Assembly (NCBI RefSeq): GCF_003026365.1
Contig: NZ_PYOM01000002.1
Span: forward strand, 269,272 to 333,271
Direction of reading: 5' to 3'
Length of the DNA: 64,000 nt
From: Photobacterium angustum
Lineage (GTDB): Bacteria; Pseudomonadota; Gammaproteobacteria; Enterobacterales; Vibrionaceae
This document shows positions 55,552 through 64,000 of this stretch, piece by piece. Both the position numbers and the translations under genes were made by a program. The stretch's first letter is position 1. The number at the start of each line of letters is the position of its first letter. Under the pieces are notes generated by a model. The model ran no database searches and was not told where the DNA came from. It worked only from the letters and a program-made list of their open reading frames with translations.

Positions 55552-57537
55552 CTATTTTTCTTTTGGCTTTCGTTTCCGCGTTGTTTTACTCGTAGTATTA
55601 GATGAAGATTTTGCTCCTGCCGTTTTCTTTGAGTATCGACGCTTAGCTCCCCCTTTACTCCATTCGGGTGACTTTAGATCGCGTAAGCTTTGTGGAATAT
55701 CGGAGACTTTCACTTTTTCCATCAAGGCTGTTACCTGTACCTCTAATGCACCCATAAAGGGTTGATAAGCATACTTTTTATCTGCCATATCCTGTAGCTG
55801 ATGTTCCCAATGCGCTGTCATATCAGGGTAGGTTGCTTCATTCGGCAAAGCATAAATTAAGCCTCTCCCAGCCTCTGTTGCATGAATTGTTTTACCTTGT
55901 CGATGTAATAACTGACGCTTAAATAAAATTTCTAAAATACCGGCTCGCGTTGCTTCAGTGCCCAACCCATCAGTATCACGTAAGATTTTCTTTAACGATG
56001 GATCAGAAACAAAGCGTGCTATCCCCGTCATTGCTTGTAATAAGGTCGCTTCCGTAAATGCTTTGGGAGGCTCAGTCATTTTGTCTTTTATTACACCATC
56101 TCGACAGGTTAATACCGTACCTTTTGTCAATGGTGGTACTTTATCAGCCAGATCGTTATCATCACCTTTATCATCTCGCCCTAATAATACCCGCCAGCCC
56201 GCATCCATTAGTTGACGCCCTTTTGCTACAAACTGCCCTTTAGCAATAGTAAAGACTAACTTAGCTTCTGCATAAATCGCTGCAGGGTAAAATTGCATCA
56301 AGTATTGTCTTGCTACTAATTGATAGATCTTCGCTTCACTTGAGCTTAAGCTTTGTGGGTTCACCGCTTTTGGCGTAGGGATAATCGCATGGTGAGCATC
56401 CACTTTTTTATCATTCCATGCTTTGGATTTTAATGATGTATTTGCGCTAGAAACTGCATTCGATAAGCTATTGTCAGTATTAGCAATAGCACGGCAAACC
56501 TCACCTGCTTGCTTAAAATGATCGTTAGGTAAATAGCGACTATCAGAGCGTGGGTAAGTGATCACTTTATGCTTTTCATATAACGACTGACAGGTACTTA
56601 AAACATCAGCCGCACTCATACCGTAACGTTTAGCAGCATCAATTTGTAATGCAGATAAAGAGTAAGGTAATGGCGCGGCTTGCTTGGTTTCTTTACGCTC
56701 AGATTCGGTGACTTCCGCGGGTTGCCCTTTTATACGACTCACCACATTTTCACAAAGCTGCCGACTGAGTATTCTTCCCTCTTCATCTTGATAAGGCTCG
56801 CAAGCTTTACTTGGTAGCCATCGCGCCTGAATCTCTTGCTCTGCATAAGGAATAAATGCAAAGACATCATAAAAAGGCTTAGGGATAAAATTAGCAATCT
56901 CATCATCACGACGCACCACTAAACCTAAAATCGGTGTTTGTACGCGCCCAACAGACAATACCCCACGATAGCCCCCTTTTTGCCCAAGTAAGGTGTAAGC
57001 TCGGGTCATGTTCATGCCATAAAGCCAATCAGCTCTAGAGCGAGCTAATGCTGATACTGACAATGGTACAAAATCATGATTACTGCGCATGGAAGATAAC
57101 GCTTTTTTAACCGCTGCAGGGTTAAGATCAGAAATAAGTAGCCGTAATGCGGTCTTTTTCTTTGTTGCTGGTAATTTAGCGTAATCTATCACCTCATCCA
57201 CCAGCAATTGCCCTTCACGATCAGGATCGCCAGCATGGACAATTTCTGAAGCAGATTTTGCTAACTTTTTAATTACCGCTAATTGCTGTTTCGCCGCTTT
57301 ACGTGGAATAAGCTGCCATTTTTCAGGAATTATTGGTAGATCATTCAAATTCCACTTTTTATAACGTTCGTTATAAGCATCAGGCTCGACTTGTTCAAGT
57401 AGATGTCCAATACACCAAGTAACAATATCGCCATTACCGACTTCGATATAACCATTATTATTTTTATGAGGTCGGGGGAGAACTGCGGCAATCGCCCGAC
57501 CTAAACTTGGTTTTTCTGCAATATATAAACGGCTCAT
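55552..57537 (-). CDS. topB: DNA topoisomerase III (TopB)
   Basis: A 661-residue type IA topoisomerase. The Toprim domain begins RLYIAEKPSLGRAIAAVLP and includes HAGDPDREGQLLVDEV (Mg-binding acidic residues). The active-site tyrosine is in VITYPRSDSRYLPND. A basic C-terminal tail (KKTAGAKSSSNTTSKTTRKR) adds DNA affinity. It decatenates and removes precatenanes during replication. The start is the ATG one codon after a TTG. In E. coli topB forms a cluster with ydjA and selD; here a Bax-like gene lies between topB and selU. Confidence 0.96.
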   Translation of the reverse strand: MSRLYIAEKPSLGRAIAAVLPRPHKNNNGYIEVGNGDIVTWCIGHLLEQVEPDAYNERYKKWNLNDLPIIPEKWQLIPRKAAKQQLAVIKKLAKSASEIVHAGDPDREGQLLVDEVIDYAKLPATKKKTALRLLISDLNPAAVKKALSSMRSNHDFVPLSVSALARSRADWLYGMNMTRAYTLLGQKGGYRGVLSVGRVQTPILGLVVRRDDEIANFIPKPFYDVFAFIPYAEQEIQARWLPSKACEPYQDEEGRILSRQLCENVVSRIKGQPAEVTESERKETKQAAPLPYSLSALQIDAAKRYGMSAADVLSTCQSLYEKHKVITYPRSDSRYLPNDHFKQAGEVCRAIANTDNSLSNAVSSANTSLKSKAWNDKKVDAHHAIIPTPKAVNPQSLSSSEAKIYQLVARQYLMQFYPAAIYAEAKLVFTIAKGQFVAKGRQLMDAGWRVLLGRDDKGDDNDLADKVPPLTKGTVLTCRDGVIKDKMTEPPKAFTEATLLQAMTGIARFVSDPSLKKILRDTDGLGTEATRAGILEILFKRQLLHRQGKTIHATEAGRGLIYALPNEATYPDMTAHWEHQLQDMADKKYAYQPFMGALEVQVTALMEKVKVSDIPQSLRDLKSPEWSKGGAKRRYSKKTAGAKSSSNTTSKTTRKRKPKEK

Positions 57538-57703
57538 CAAAATCTTTATATGAGGGTGAATAATGCTGAAACTGTACCTAAAACAGCGCAGTGCAGCAAG
57601 AAATACTGGATATAAAACCAGTTAGCAACGCCTAATTTTGTTTCCTAAATGTGATAATATATTCCTTAATCAATACTGAACAGTCGATTTATAAGAGAGA
57701 TAA

Positions 57704-58480
57704 ATGCTTAATCTAAAAACATTGACCCCCGTATTCGCTGTTGTATTGCTGCTTGGCTTACTCTGGGTTGGGAAAGATTCATTACATAACTTTATTGAAC
57801 ATAACGATTTCAGCCATCCCGCTAAACCAAACTTTGGTGCCTTCCTCAACATTGATGAAAAAAAGAAAGCCTTCTTTGACTATCTATACCCGTTTGTTGA
57901 AGAAACTAATCAACAGATCTTAGAAGATCGTCAACAACTAAAAATCCTGAGTAAAGATCCAGCCAAGATCGATATAGATAACGACTTAATTACGACGCTT
58001 AGTCAGCAATATGATCTGCCATTACCCAAAAAAACAATTACCCAGCAATGGCTAACAGAATTATTAAAACGCGTTAATGTTATACCTGCACAATTAGTCC
58101 TCGCGCAGGCAGCATTAGAATCATCATGGGGAACATCACGCTTTGCTGAAAAAGGAAATAGTTATTTTGGCGAATGGTGCTTTACCAAAGGGTGCGGTAT
58201 TCCACCATTAGATATTGATCTTGAGCATTATCATGAAGTGAAAAGTTTTCCTTCTGTCCATGCTGCAGTGGCGTCTTATTTTAATAACATAAATACTAAT
58301 GATGCTTATAGTGAACTACGTAATATTCGTGCACAACTGCAACAAGATAACCAGCCAATCACCGCACAAGCATTAGCCCATGGCTTACTCGAATATTCAC
58401 AAATTGGCCATCAATACATCCAACGCTTACTAGACTTAATAAACTCAAATAAAGATCTTATTCCTACCTCTTCTTCATAG
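57704..58480 (+). CDS. Bax-family N-acetylglucosaminidase
   Basis: 258 residues. One N-terminal membrane anchor (about 9-24) precedes a periplasmic glucosaminidase (GH73-like) domain. The catalytic-glutamate region is LVLAQAALESSWGTSRFAEK, followed by the substrate wall NSYFGEWCFTKGCGIPP, which matches the Bax family. It would cleave peptidoglycan glycan strands. It is monocistronic with a promoter in the gap after topB. Whether the N-terminal helix is cleaved is unclear. Confidence 0.88.
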   Translation: MLNLKTLTPVFAVVLLLGLLWVGKDSLHNFIEHNDFSHPAKPNFGAFLNIDEKKKAFFDYLYPFVEETNQQILEDRQQLKILSKDPAKIDIDNDLITTLSQQYDLPLPKKTITQQWLTELLKRVNVIPAQLVLAQAALESSWGTSRFAEKGNSYFGEWCFTKGCGIPPLDIDLEHYHEVKSFPSVHAAVASYFNNINTNDAYSELRNIRAQLQQDNQPITAQALAHGLLEYSQIGHQYIQRLLDLINSNKDLIPTSSS

Positions 58481-58482
58481 AT

Positions 58483-58524
58483 AAAAAAAGCTGATCGTTA
58501 ATGATGATATTAACTGATCAGCTT
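58483..58524 (-). terminator. Terminator of selU
   Basis: AAGCTGATC-GTTAAT / ATTAAC-t-GATCAGCTT (58488-58524) forms a 15-bp stem with one bulge. On the minus strand it is followed by a run of T (58483-58489), so it terminates selD-selU. Confidence 0.88.
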
Positions 58525-58550
58525 CTATTCCATACTATCGAATCACATCA

Positions 58551-59639
58551 TTATTGCGCTTCAAACCACGCTTTTACTGCTTGATAATCACCACGAAAAA
58601 CAATGCGTTCTGCCTTTTTACTTAACTGATAGGTGTACATGGGATCATAATATTGTTCAAGTAAAGGCACTAACCAGCCATCATGATCTGACACAGAGCC
58701 CGTTGATTGCATCACTTTAATTGCATGTTTCTGCGCATCGAGTATTTCTTGATGACGCTCTAAACCTAAACGCTTACGAATGTTAAACATGCCTTTTTCA
58801 AGGTATTCTTCAAACAAGATCCAGCCTTGCTCTTCACCGTAATGGGCAACATAATCACGTTGCATTGTGATCACATAATCATCCAATAAACGATCTAAAC
58901 GCACATCTATCGGATCTTCAATAACGGCGATGGGCGATTGTTTCATCGTAGCTTGAAGCGATAATGGCACCATCACGCAGCCAATACTCTTACCTTCATC
59001 TTCATAGATAAAACACTCAACATCACGCGCCTGTTTTTTCAACATTTGAATAGCTAAGTCATTTTCAAACGCGATTTGAGTGCGCTGTGGTGTGACAAAC
59101 CGACCAAATGATGAACCACGGTGATGGGCTGCACCTTCAAGATCAATACCGTTGGTAAGCTCATTGACCATAATGGTTTTACCATTACCCGTATTGCCCG
59201 CCACAATCGCAGTTGGCTTTTGCGCAATTTCATCAATGGTATCGATTAAAAAGCGGCGAAGCGCTTTATAACCACCAGTAATAAATGGAAAGTCAATCCC
59301 CGCTTCTTTAAGCCACTGTTGGGTAATTTGAGAGCGTAGACCACCACGAAAACAATATAAATACCCGCTAGGATTCGCTTCACAAAACGCTTTCCACTGG
59401 GCAACACGCTGTGCTTTTACTTCGCCATGGACTAATTCATGACCCAGTTTAATGGCTTCTTGTTGGCCTTTATTTTTATAACATGTACCTACTGCTGCAC
59501 GTTCATCATCCATCATCAAAGGACGACTAACAGACGTAGGAAATGCGCCTTGAGTAAACTCAACCGGCGCACGCATATCCATTAACGGTATGTCATTAAC
59601 AAACAGACTACGAAAATCTTCGCAATTGGGACGTTGCAT
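58551..59639 (-). CDS. selU: tRNA 2-selenouridine synthase SelU (MnmH)
   Basis: 362 residues. The N-terminal rhodanese domain carries its catalytic Cys96 in GYLYCFRGGLRSQ. The C-terminal P-loop domain has Walker A AGNTGNGKT. It replaces the sulfur of 2-thiouridine at the wobble base of Lys/Glu/Gln tRNAs with selenium, using selenophosphate from SelD. The ATG shares bases with the selD stop (TAATG), so the two are translationally coupled and functionally linked. A TTG two codons upstream is the other possible start. Confidence 0.96.
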   Translation of the reverse strand: MQRPNCEDFRSLFVNDIPLMDMRAPVEFTQGAFPTSVSRPLMMDDERAAVGTCYKNKGQQEAIKLGHELVHGEVKAQRVAQWKAFCEANPSGYLYCFRGGLRSQITQQWLKEAGIDFPFITGGYKALRRFLIDTIDEIAQKPTAIVAGNTGNGKTIMVNELTNGIDLEGAAHHRGSSFGRFVTPQRTQIAFENDLAIQMLKKQARDVECFIYEDEGKSIGCVMVPLSLQATMKQSPIAVIEDPIDVRLDRLLDDYVITMQRDYVAHYGEEQGWILFEEYLEKGMFNIRKRLGLERHQEILDAQKHAIKVMQSTGSVSDHDGWLVPLLEQYYDPMYTYQLSKKAERIVFRGDYQAVKAWFEAQ

Positions 59640-60673
59640 TAGCAAACCTCGATTAAGGTATCGCCATCCATCGCCTCTAACTCACCAATCGCTTCCAGCA
59701 AAATGTCGTATTTTTTCGCAATTTCAATTAATTCAGCTTCACAATCAGGTGTTGCTGCTAATAATAAGCCACCTGATGTTTGTGGATCGCATAATACCGC
59801 TTTTTGCTGTTCGGTCATTTCACCAAGTTTGTTGCCATAACTCATAAAGTTACGCTCAGTACCACCTGGTACACAACCTTGCTCAATGTACTCATACACG
59901 CCAGGCAATGTTGGCACTTTATCAAACCACAGTTTTGCTTTTAAATGACTGCCTTCACAGATCTCAGTTAAGTGACCCATTAAACCAAAACCAGTAACAT
60001 CCGTTAGTGCTTTAACACCAGCAATGTCAGCAAAATCTGCGCCCGGTTTATTTAATTTGCACATCCAATCGCGTGCTAATCCTTGGTGCTCATCAGCCAA
60101 CTTAGATTTCTTTTCTGCTGTTGTTAATACTCCAATACCCAATGGCTTAGTGATATACAGCTTACAGCCTGCTTCAGCACTGTCATTACGCTTCACACGA
60201 GCAGTATCAACAATACCTGTAACAGCAAGACCAAAAATTGGCTCAGGGGCATCAATAGAGTGGCCGCCAGCTAGTGAAATCCCAGCTTCGCGGCATACAG
60301 AGCGACCGCCTTCAATAACTTGTTGAGCAATTTCAGGGGCTAAGATATTGACAGGCCAACCTAAAATAGCAATCGCCATAATAGGCTTACCACCCATCGC
60401 GTACACATCGCTGATCGCGTTCGTTGCGGCAATACGGCCGAAATCAAATGGGTCATCAACGATTGGCATGAAGAAGTCGGTAGTACTTATCACTGATGTA
60501 CCATTACCTAAATCATAAACGGCAGCATCATCTTTACTTTCATTACCCACCAAAAGGTTAGGATCTGAGAATGGGGCTAACTGGGTGCGTAAAATGGTAT
60601 CGAGAACTTGGGGAGAAATTTTACAACCACATCCGGCACCGTGACTGTATTGAGTTAGGCGAATATTTTCCAT
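59639..60673 (-). CDS. selD: Selenide, water dikinase (selenophosphate synthetase) SelD
   Basis: 344 residues, the E. coli length being about 347. The reactive cysteine is in [13 protein letters not shown] (Cys15 by this start), so this is the Cys form and not the selenocysteine form. [11 protein letters not shown] and [20 protein letters not shown] are the nucleotide/metal sites. I use the ATG giving [12 protein letters not shown], where family members start; a frame 42 codons longer runs through the upstream gap. It feeds selU, with which it overlaps. Confidence 0.96.
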   Translation of the reverse strand: MENIRLTQYSHGAGCGCKISPQVLDTILRTQLAPFSDPNLLVGNESKDDAAVYDLGNGTSVISTTDFFMPIVDDPFDFGRIAATNAISDVYAMGGKPIMAIAILGWPVNILAPEIAQQVIEGGRSVCREAGISLAGGHSIDAPEPIFGLAVTGIVDTARVKRNDSAEAGCKLYITKPLGIGVLTTAEKKSKLADEHQGLARDWMCKLNKPGADFADIAGVKALTDVTGFGLMGHLTEICEGSHLKAKLWFDKVPTLPGVYEYIEQGCVPGGTERNFMSYGNKLGEMTEQQKAVLCDPQTSGGLLLAATPDCEAELIEIAKKYDILLEAIGELEAMDGDTLIEVC

Positions 60674-60810
60674 GACACGCTCCAAAAAAGGGAAAGAGCC
60701 AAGGATTCTACTCCTGCCCCTAACACCTGTCATCTTTAGAGCGAATATCACGCTATTTTTCCATTGATATAAATCAAAAATAGCTTTAAAAACAATCAAT
60801 CCGAGCTAAA

Positions 60811-60860
60811 AAAGGTGATACCTCTCACGGTATTCATCACCGAATAGGTATCACCTCTTT
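60811..60860 (-). terminator. Terminator of the YdjA-type nitroreductase gene
   Basis: GGTGATACCT / AGGTATCACC (60814-60823 with 60846-60855), with an inner CGGT/ACCG pair and a T run on the minus strand. It separates the nitroreductase gene from selD. Confidence 0.85.
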
Positions 60861-60887
60861 AAAAAATAGTTTTGAAATGTTTAATCG

Positions 60888-61436
60888 TTAAAGGTATTCA
60901 ACGAACTGGTTTAAGTCACGCTCATGCAGTTTAGCTTCACGACAATTAGCCGAACCTAAATATAAAAAGCCAACGATCATATCTTCACCTTCTACACCTA
61001 ATGCTTCACGTACAACGGGATGATAAGCCCAAGAACCCGTGCGCCAAAATCCAGAAAAGCCTTGTGCTACCGCCGCCATCTGCATCGCTTGTACCGCACA
61101 TCCAGCTGATAAATGTTGCTCAATTACAGGGACTTTATGCCCTTCTGTTACCTTACTAACAACCGTAATTACCATTGGTGCACGAAATGGAGCCTTAGAC
61201 GCTTTTTCAATCACAAACTCTTCGAGATCGTCGGCTTTAGCCGCTGCAACTAAAATATCAGCAAGACGTTGTAATCCATCACCTTGAGAAACAATAAAAC
61301 GCCATGGCATTAAACCACCGTGATCGGGGGCACGCAGACCCGCTCGAAAGATATTATCCAATGCTTCCCCTTCAGGTGCAGGTTCAACAAGTTTAGGAAT
61401 AGAGCGACGATTAAGTAACAGTGATAACGCGTCCAT
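60888..61436 (-). CDS. YdjA-type nitroreductase family protein
   Basis: A 182-residue small FMN-dependent nitroreductase. The FMN site is indicated by LLNRRSIPKL at the N-terminus, APDHGGLMPWRFIV, and SGFWRTGSWAYHPVVREALG, with GFLYLGSANC near the C-terminus. This compact form matches E. coli YdjA, whose gene is beside selD-topB. Here the same neighbour is kept, but a terminator stands between it and selD. Its physiological substrate is unknown. Confidence 0.92.
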   Translation of the reverse strand: MDALSLLLNRRSIPKLVEPAPEGEALDNIFRAGLRAPDHGGLMPWRFIVSQGDGLQRLADILVAAAKADDLEEFVIEKASKAPFRAPMVITVVSKVTEGHKVPVIEQHLSAGCAVQAMQMAAVAQGFSGFWRTGSWAYHPVVREALGVEGEDMIVGFLYLGSANCREAKLHERDLNQFVEYL

Positions 61437-61562
61437 GACAACCTCAAATGAAAATAGTTATTTTTTAAATGTATCATGGACACTACAAGAGATTAAGGTT
61501 CTAACCCTTTATTTTTAGCATATTCATAACCAGTCTAAATATAGAGGGCTATCGCAGCAATA

Positions 61563-63212
61563 TCAGATAGAGTGCTTAACCAACAGCTCTTTTTCTGACT
61601 CAGGTTTCACTTCCAATTGCGCTAACTCATGCTCTAATTTTGGTGTTAACCAAGCTGAATTCACTCCCCAGTAAAAGAAAAATAGACTAACTACAGCAAC
61701 AACAGCCATATCATAACCAAATGGAATAATATTGATCCCACCAAATTGATCACTGCCAATAAACGAAAGTATAATCATAGTGACAAAATAACCAAGTAAC
61801 CAAACACTCGACTTCATGTGTTGTTTAATATTTTTCCAACCGCGTTTATTTTGAAAGTAAGCATAAATCACAAACCCTAGCAGTAGAATAAAGATCACTT
61901 TGCCCGTCAACGGCCAGCGAGACCAATAAAGCACTTCAGATGAGATAGCAAAGCCTAATGGTGCAATGATTTGTAAAGCCTTTAAACGAACAGGACGTTC
62001 AGCATCTGGAGCAAGCTTTCTCAGAGACATCGCCGCCATTGGACCTACAATGTAAGTTACGACCGTTGCCGCAGAGATAATCCCTGCTAATTGCCCCCAG
62101 CCTCGGAATAGGTATAAGAAAATAAAGCCGACAAATAAATTCACCCACAACGCAGCACGGGGAATATGATATTTCGGGTGTAATTTCGACCAAGATTTTG
62201 GTAAATGGCCATACTCACTCATCGCAAATAACATCCGCGTTGTTGTCCCCATATAGGTAATACCTGTCCCTGACGGAGAAACAAAAGCATCCACATAAAG
62301 CAACATCACAACAAGGTTAAGGTTTAAAGCTATCGCTAATTGAGCAAATGGCGATGAGAAATCTAAACTCCAACCTTTAATAGCAAGCTCCGATGGTTCA
62401 ACACCGCCAATGAAAGCGGCTTGTAATCCTAAATACAAAAATACAGCGATGATAAGCGTCAGAATAATTGCTCTTGGTAAATCTTTACCGGGATTTTTAG
62501 ACTCTCCTGCAAAGTGCATCGGGCTTTGAAAGCCATTATACGCAAAGACGATACCTGCTGTTGCGACTGCTGTTAATGCACCAGCCCATCCATAGGGCGC
62601 AAAGGAATGATTAACGGCGGTAAAGTTTTGCGGATGAAAGCCTGCGGCAACAATCGAAGCGACACTAAAGATTGGGATCGCTATTTTAAAGATCGTAATA
62701 CTGGTTTGAGATTTACTAAATAAGCTGATACTCCAGTAATTAAGTAGAAAGTAAATCAGCATGAGTCCTGCAGCAATGAGTAACCCAATAAACGACAAAC
62801 TTTGGGTTTGAGCATTAAATATTGTTGATGTAATAGGTTTAGCCCATTCCCACTGCCAAGAGTGCATGTACTGTACCGAAGCTTCAGCTTCAATAGGAAT
62901 AACTGTCACAATTGAAAGCCAAGTAGCCCAAGCCGCCATATAACCGACAATAGAGCCATGAGTTAGCTCTAAAAATCGAACAGGGCCACCAGATTTAGGG
63001 AATAAGGTTGCGACCTCGGTATAAGTCAACGCAACAACCAACACAGCTATACCGCCTATCACCCATGAGACGAGTGATGCAGGTCCCGCAATTTTTGCCG
63101 CATGATAGGCGCCAAAAAGCCAACCCGAACCAATTATCGAGCCAATACCAGTCATGGTTAACGATACTAAGCCCATCTTCCTTTTAGGCTTTAGTTCTAA
63201 ATTATTATTCAT
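61563..63212 (-). CDS. APC-family amino-acid permease
   Basis: 549 residues with about twelve to fourteen helices. The APC family N-terminal motif is GLVSLTMTGIGSIIGSGWLF, whose GSIIGSG segment binds the amino-acid carboxylate. FAYNGFQSPMHFAGESKNPG is the second conserved block. The C-terminal part beyond residue 440 has extra helices. It imports an amino acid or related amine; specificity cannot be told. It is monocistronic, with a large AT-rich upstream region. Confidence 0.9.
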   Translation of the reverse strand: MNNNLELKPKRKMGLVSLTMTGIGSIIGSGWLFGAYHAAKIAGPASLVSWVIGGIAVLVVALTYTEVATLFPKSGGPVRFLELTHGSIVGYMAAWATWLSIVTVIPIEAEASVQYMHSWQWEWAKPITSTIFNAQTQSLSFIGLLIAAGLMLIYFLLNYWSISLFSKSQTSITIFKIAIPIFSVASIVAAGFHPQNFTAVNHSFAPYGWAGALTAVATAGIVFAYNGFQSPMHFAGESKNPGKDLPRAIILTLIIAVFLYLGLQAAFIGGVEPSELAIKGWSLDFSSPFAQLAIALNLNLVVMLLYVDAFVSPSGTGITYMGTTTRMLFAMSEYGHLPKSWSKLHPKYHIPRAALWVNLFVGFIFLYLFRGWGQLAGIISAATVVTYIVGPMAAMSLRKLAPDAERPVRLKALQIIAPLGFAISSEVLYWSRWPLTGKVIFILLLGFVIYAYFQNKRGWKNIKQHMKSSVWLLGYFVTMIILSFIGSDQFGGINIIPFGYDMAVVAVVSLFFFYWGVNSAWLTPKLEHELAQLEVKPESEKELLVKHSI

Positions 63213-64000
63213 TTATAGTTATCCTTCCTGTTATTAATACCGACTTTACAAACTGCTCTTATTAGAATTTAAAGCAGCCAATGCTATCCAAAGTGAAAAT
63301 TCAAAAAATTTAACATTAATAAAAAAGTGGTTTTATCGTGGTAATATTAATAATGCTGTAGCAGAGGTAACTAAGCAGAAGCGTTTACTTATATATTTTT
63401 AGCGATTCCTATATTTTTTAGCATTGGATAAAGTCGTAGGTCAATAACGATAACCTTTTAGCAACACTAGATTACTAACTAAAAATTTCTATTTTATTCT
63501 ATAAGTCTTGAATCTACAGGAAGGAAAAATAAATTTCACATTTATATTTTCACTTTATTTTACATCTTATTTTAATGTTTATTCGCTATATCTGATTAAT
63601 TTTATCAAAATAAAAAAAGATCCTCCCACCTCTTCCCATCAAAAAATATCCACATTTAAAACATACATATAGAATTAAAGTCTCATCATTAAGCTTGAAA
63701 CACTATTAATTGCACAACGCTTTTTTTAAGATCTACGCCACAATTTACATAAATATATTGATGATTTTCATTTAAAAATTGGAGTATTTATAAGTGTTTT
63801 TTATATCAATTATCGATAGGTGAATTAATCTTCCTGACTATTATTCAATAGAATCAAATCATTCATTAAACATGTACCTTTTATTTTTTTAAACAAACAA
63901 TGTTTTATATTTAATAAAAATGGAGTAATTATATCGCCTTTATTTTTGGATTCATCAAATATAAATCAATGAATATATTAACTTTAATCTTTTTATAAAA
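63213..64000. other. AT-rich upstream region of the APC permease, no gene seen
   Basis: About 790 bp with stops in all frames. It should hold the APC promoter near its left end. I see no RNA gene, long inverted repeat or terminator; the right end runs out of the window. Confidence 0.4.

Noticed and set aside
63921..63950. Third copy of the 72-nt repeat near the right edge (TTATATCGCCTTTATT)
   Set aside because: Similarity is limited to about nine bases; the rest is generic AT-rich sequence.

Overview
The window reads as chromosomal DNA of a marine gamma-proteobacterium of the Vibrionaceae, most likely Photobacterium. The evidence is a LuxO-LuxU quorum-sensing relay with a complete Qrr small-RNA gene beside it, the sodium-motor protein MotY next to RNase T, an rsxABCDGE-nth operon, yejK/yejL/yejM, and a ydjA-selD-selU block with topB nearby. 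Base composition is AT-rich. I see no rRNA, tRNA, CRISPR array, transposase or prophage gene.

Layout. 1-2758: 5' end of an opp oligopeptide-uptake operon (oppA, oppB, start of oppC, minus strand). 3207-3833: two tiny unknown ORFs. 3904-6300: molybdopterin operon moaA-C-D-E behind a Moco riboswitch; moaB, expected between moaA and moaC, is absent. 6495-8512: two small unknown genes and a YvcK-like protein. 8474-10636: luxU, luxO, LuxO-type operators, a sigma-54 promoter and the Qrr sRNA. 10679-12706: uvrB. 12707-13868: a long non-coding stretch with a foldable 129-nt element and two facing DnaA boxes. 13869-14606: pepE. 15002-22020: rsxABCDGE and nth, with a heavily repeat-expanded RsxC tail. 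22660-23809: a Fur-box-controlled Mn-type superoxide dismutase and a small partner. 23877-25663: motY and rnt. 25939-30180: FadL-type porin, a YuiF-like permease, monothiol glutaredoxin and Fe-type sodB. 30413-34649: an RND efflux pair. 34724-38001: asd and an NhaC antiporter.

38085-44400 is the least ordinary part. Two RimK-like ATP-grasp proteins (one with a C-terminal helix-hairpin-helix and a substituted metal-ligand Asn) lie in a tight operon with a large M14 zinc carboxypeptidase, and a divergent M20 metallopeptidase sits 138 bp away. Together they have the parts to build and trim a peptide or amino-acid conjugate. I know of no described system with this combination, and the product cannot be read from sequence.

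44584-64000: a YgbA-like protein, a HAD phosphatase, a chemoreceptor, yejK, yejL, yejM, a small lipoprotein, an AraC regulator bracketed by diverged 72-nt direct repeats, a GAF-GGDEF protein, topB, a Bax-like glucosaminidase, selU and selD, a YdjA-type nitroreductase, and an APC permease. The last 0.8 kb shows no gene.

How they work together: LuxO~P with sigma-54 should drive Qrr. Fur should control the Mn-SOD while the Fe-SOD covers iron-replete growth. Rsx (electron transfer to SoxR) and Nth share an operon. SelD supplies selenophosphate to SelU through coupled translation. Names come from reading protein motifs by eye; no database search was run.
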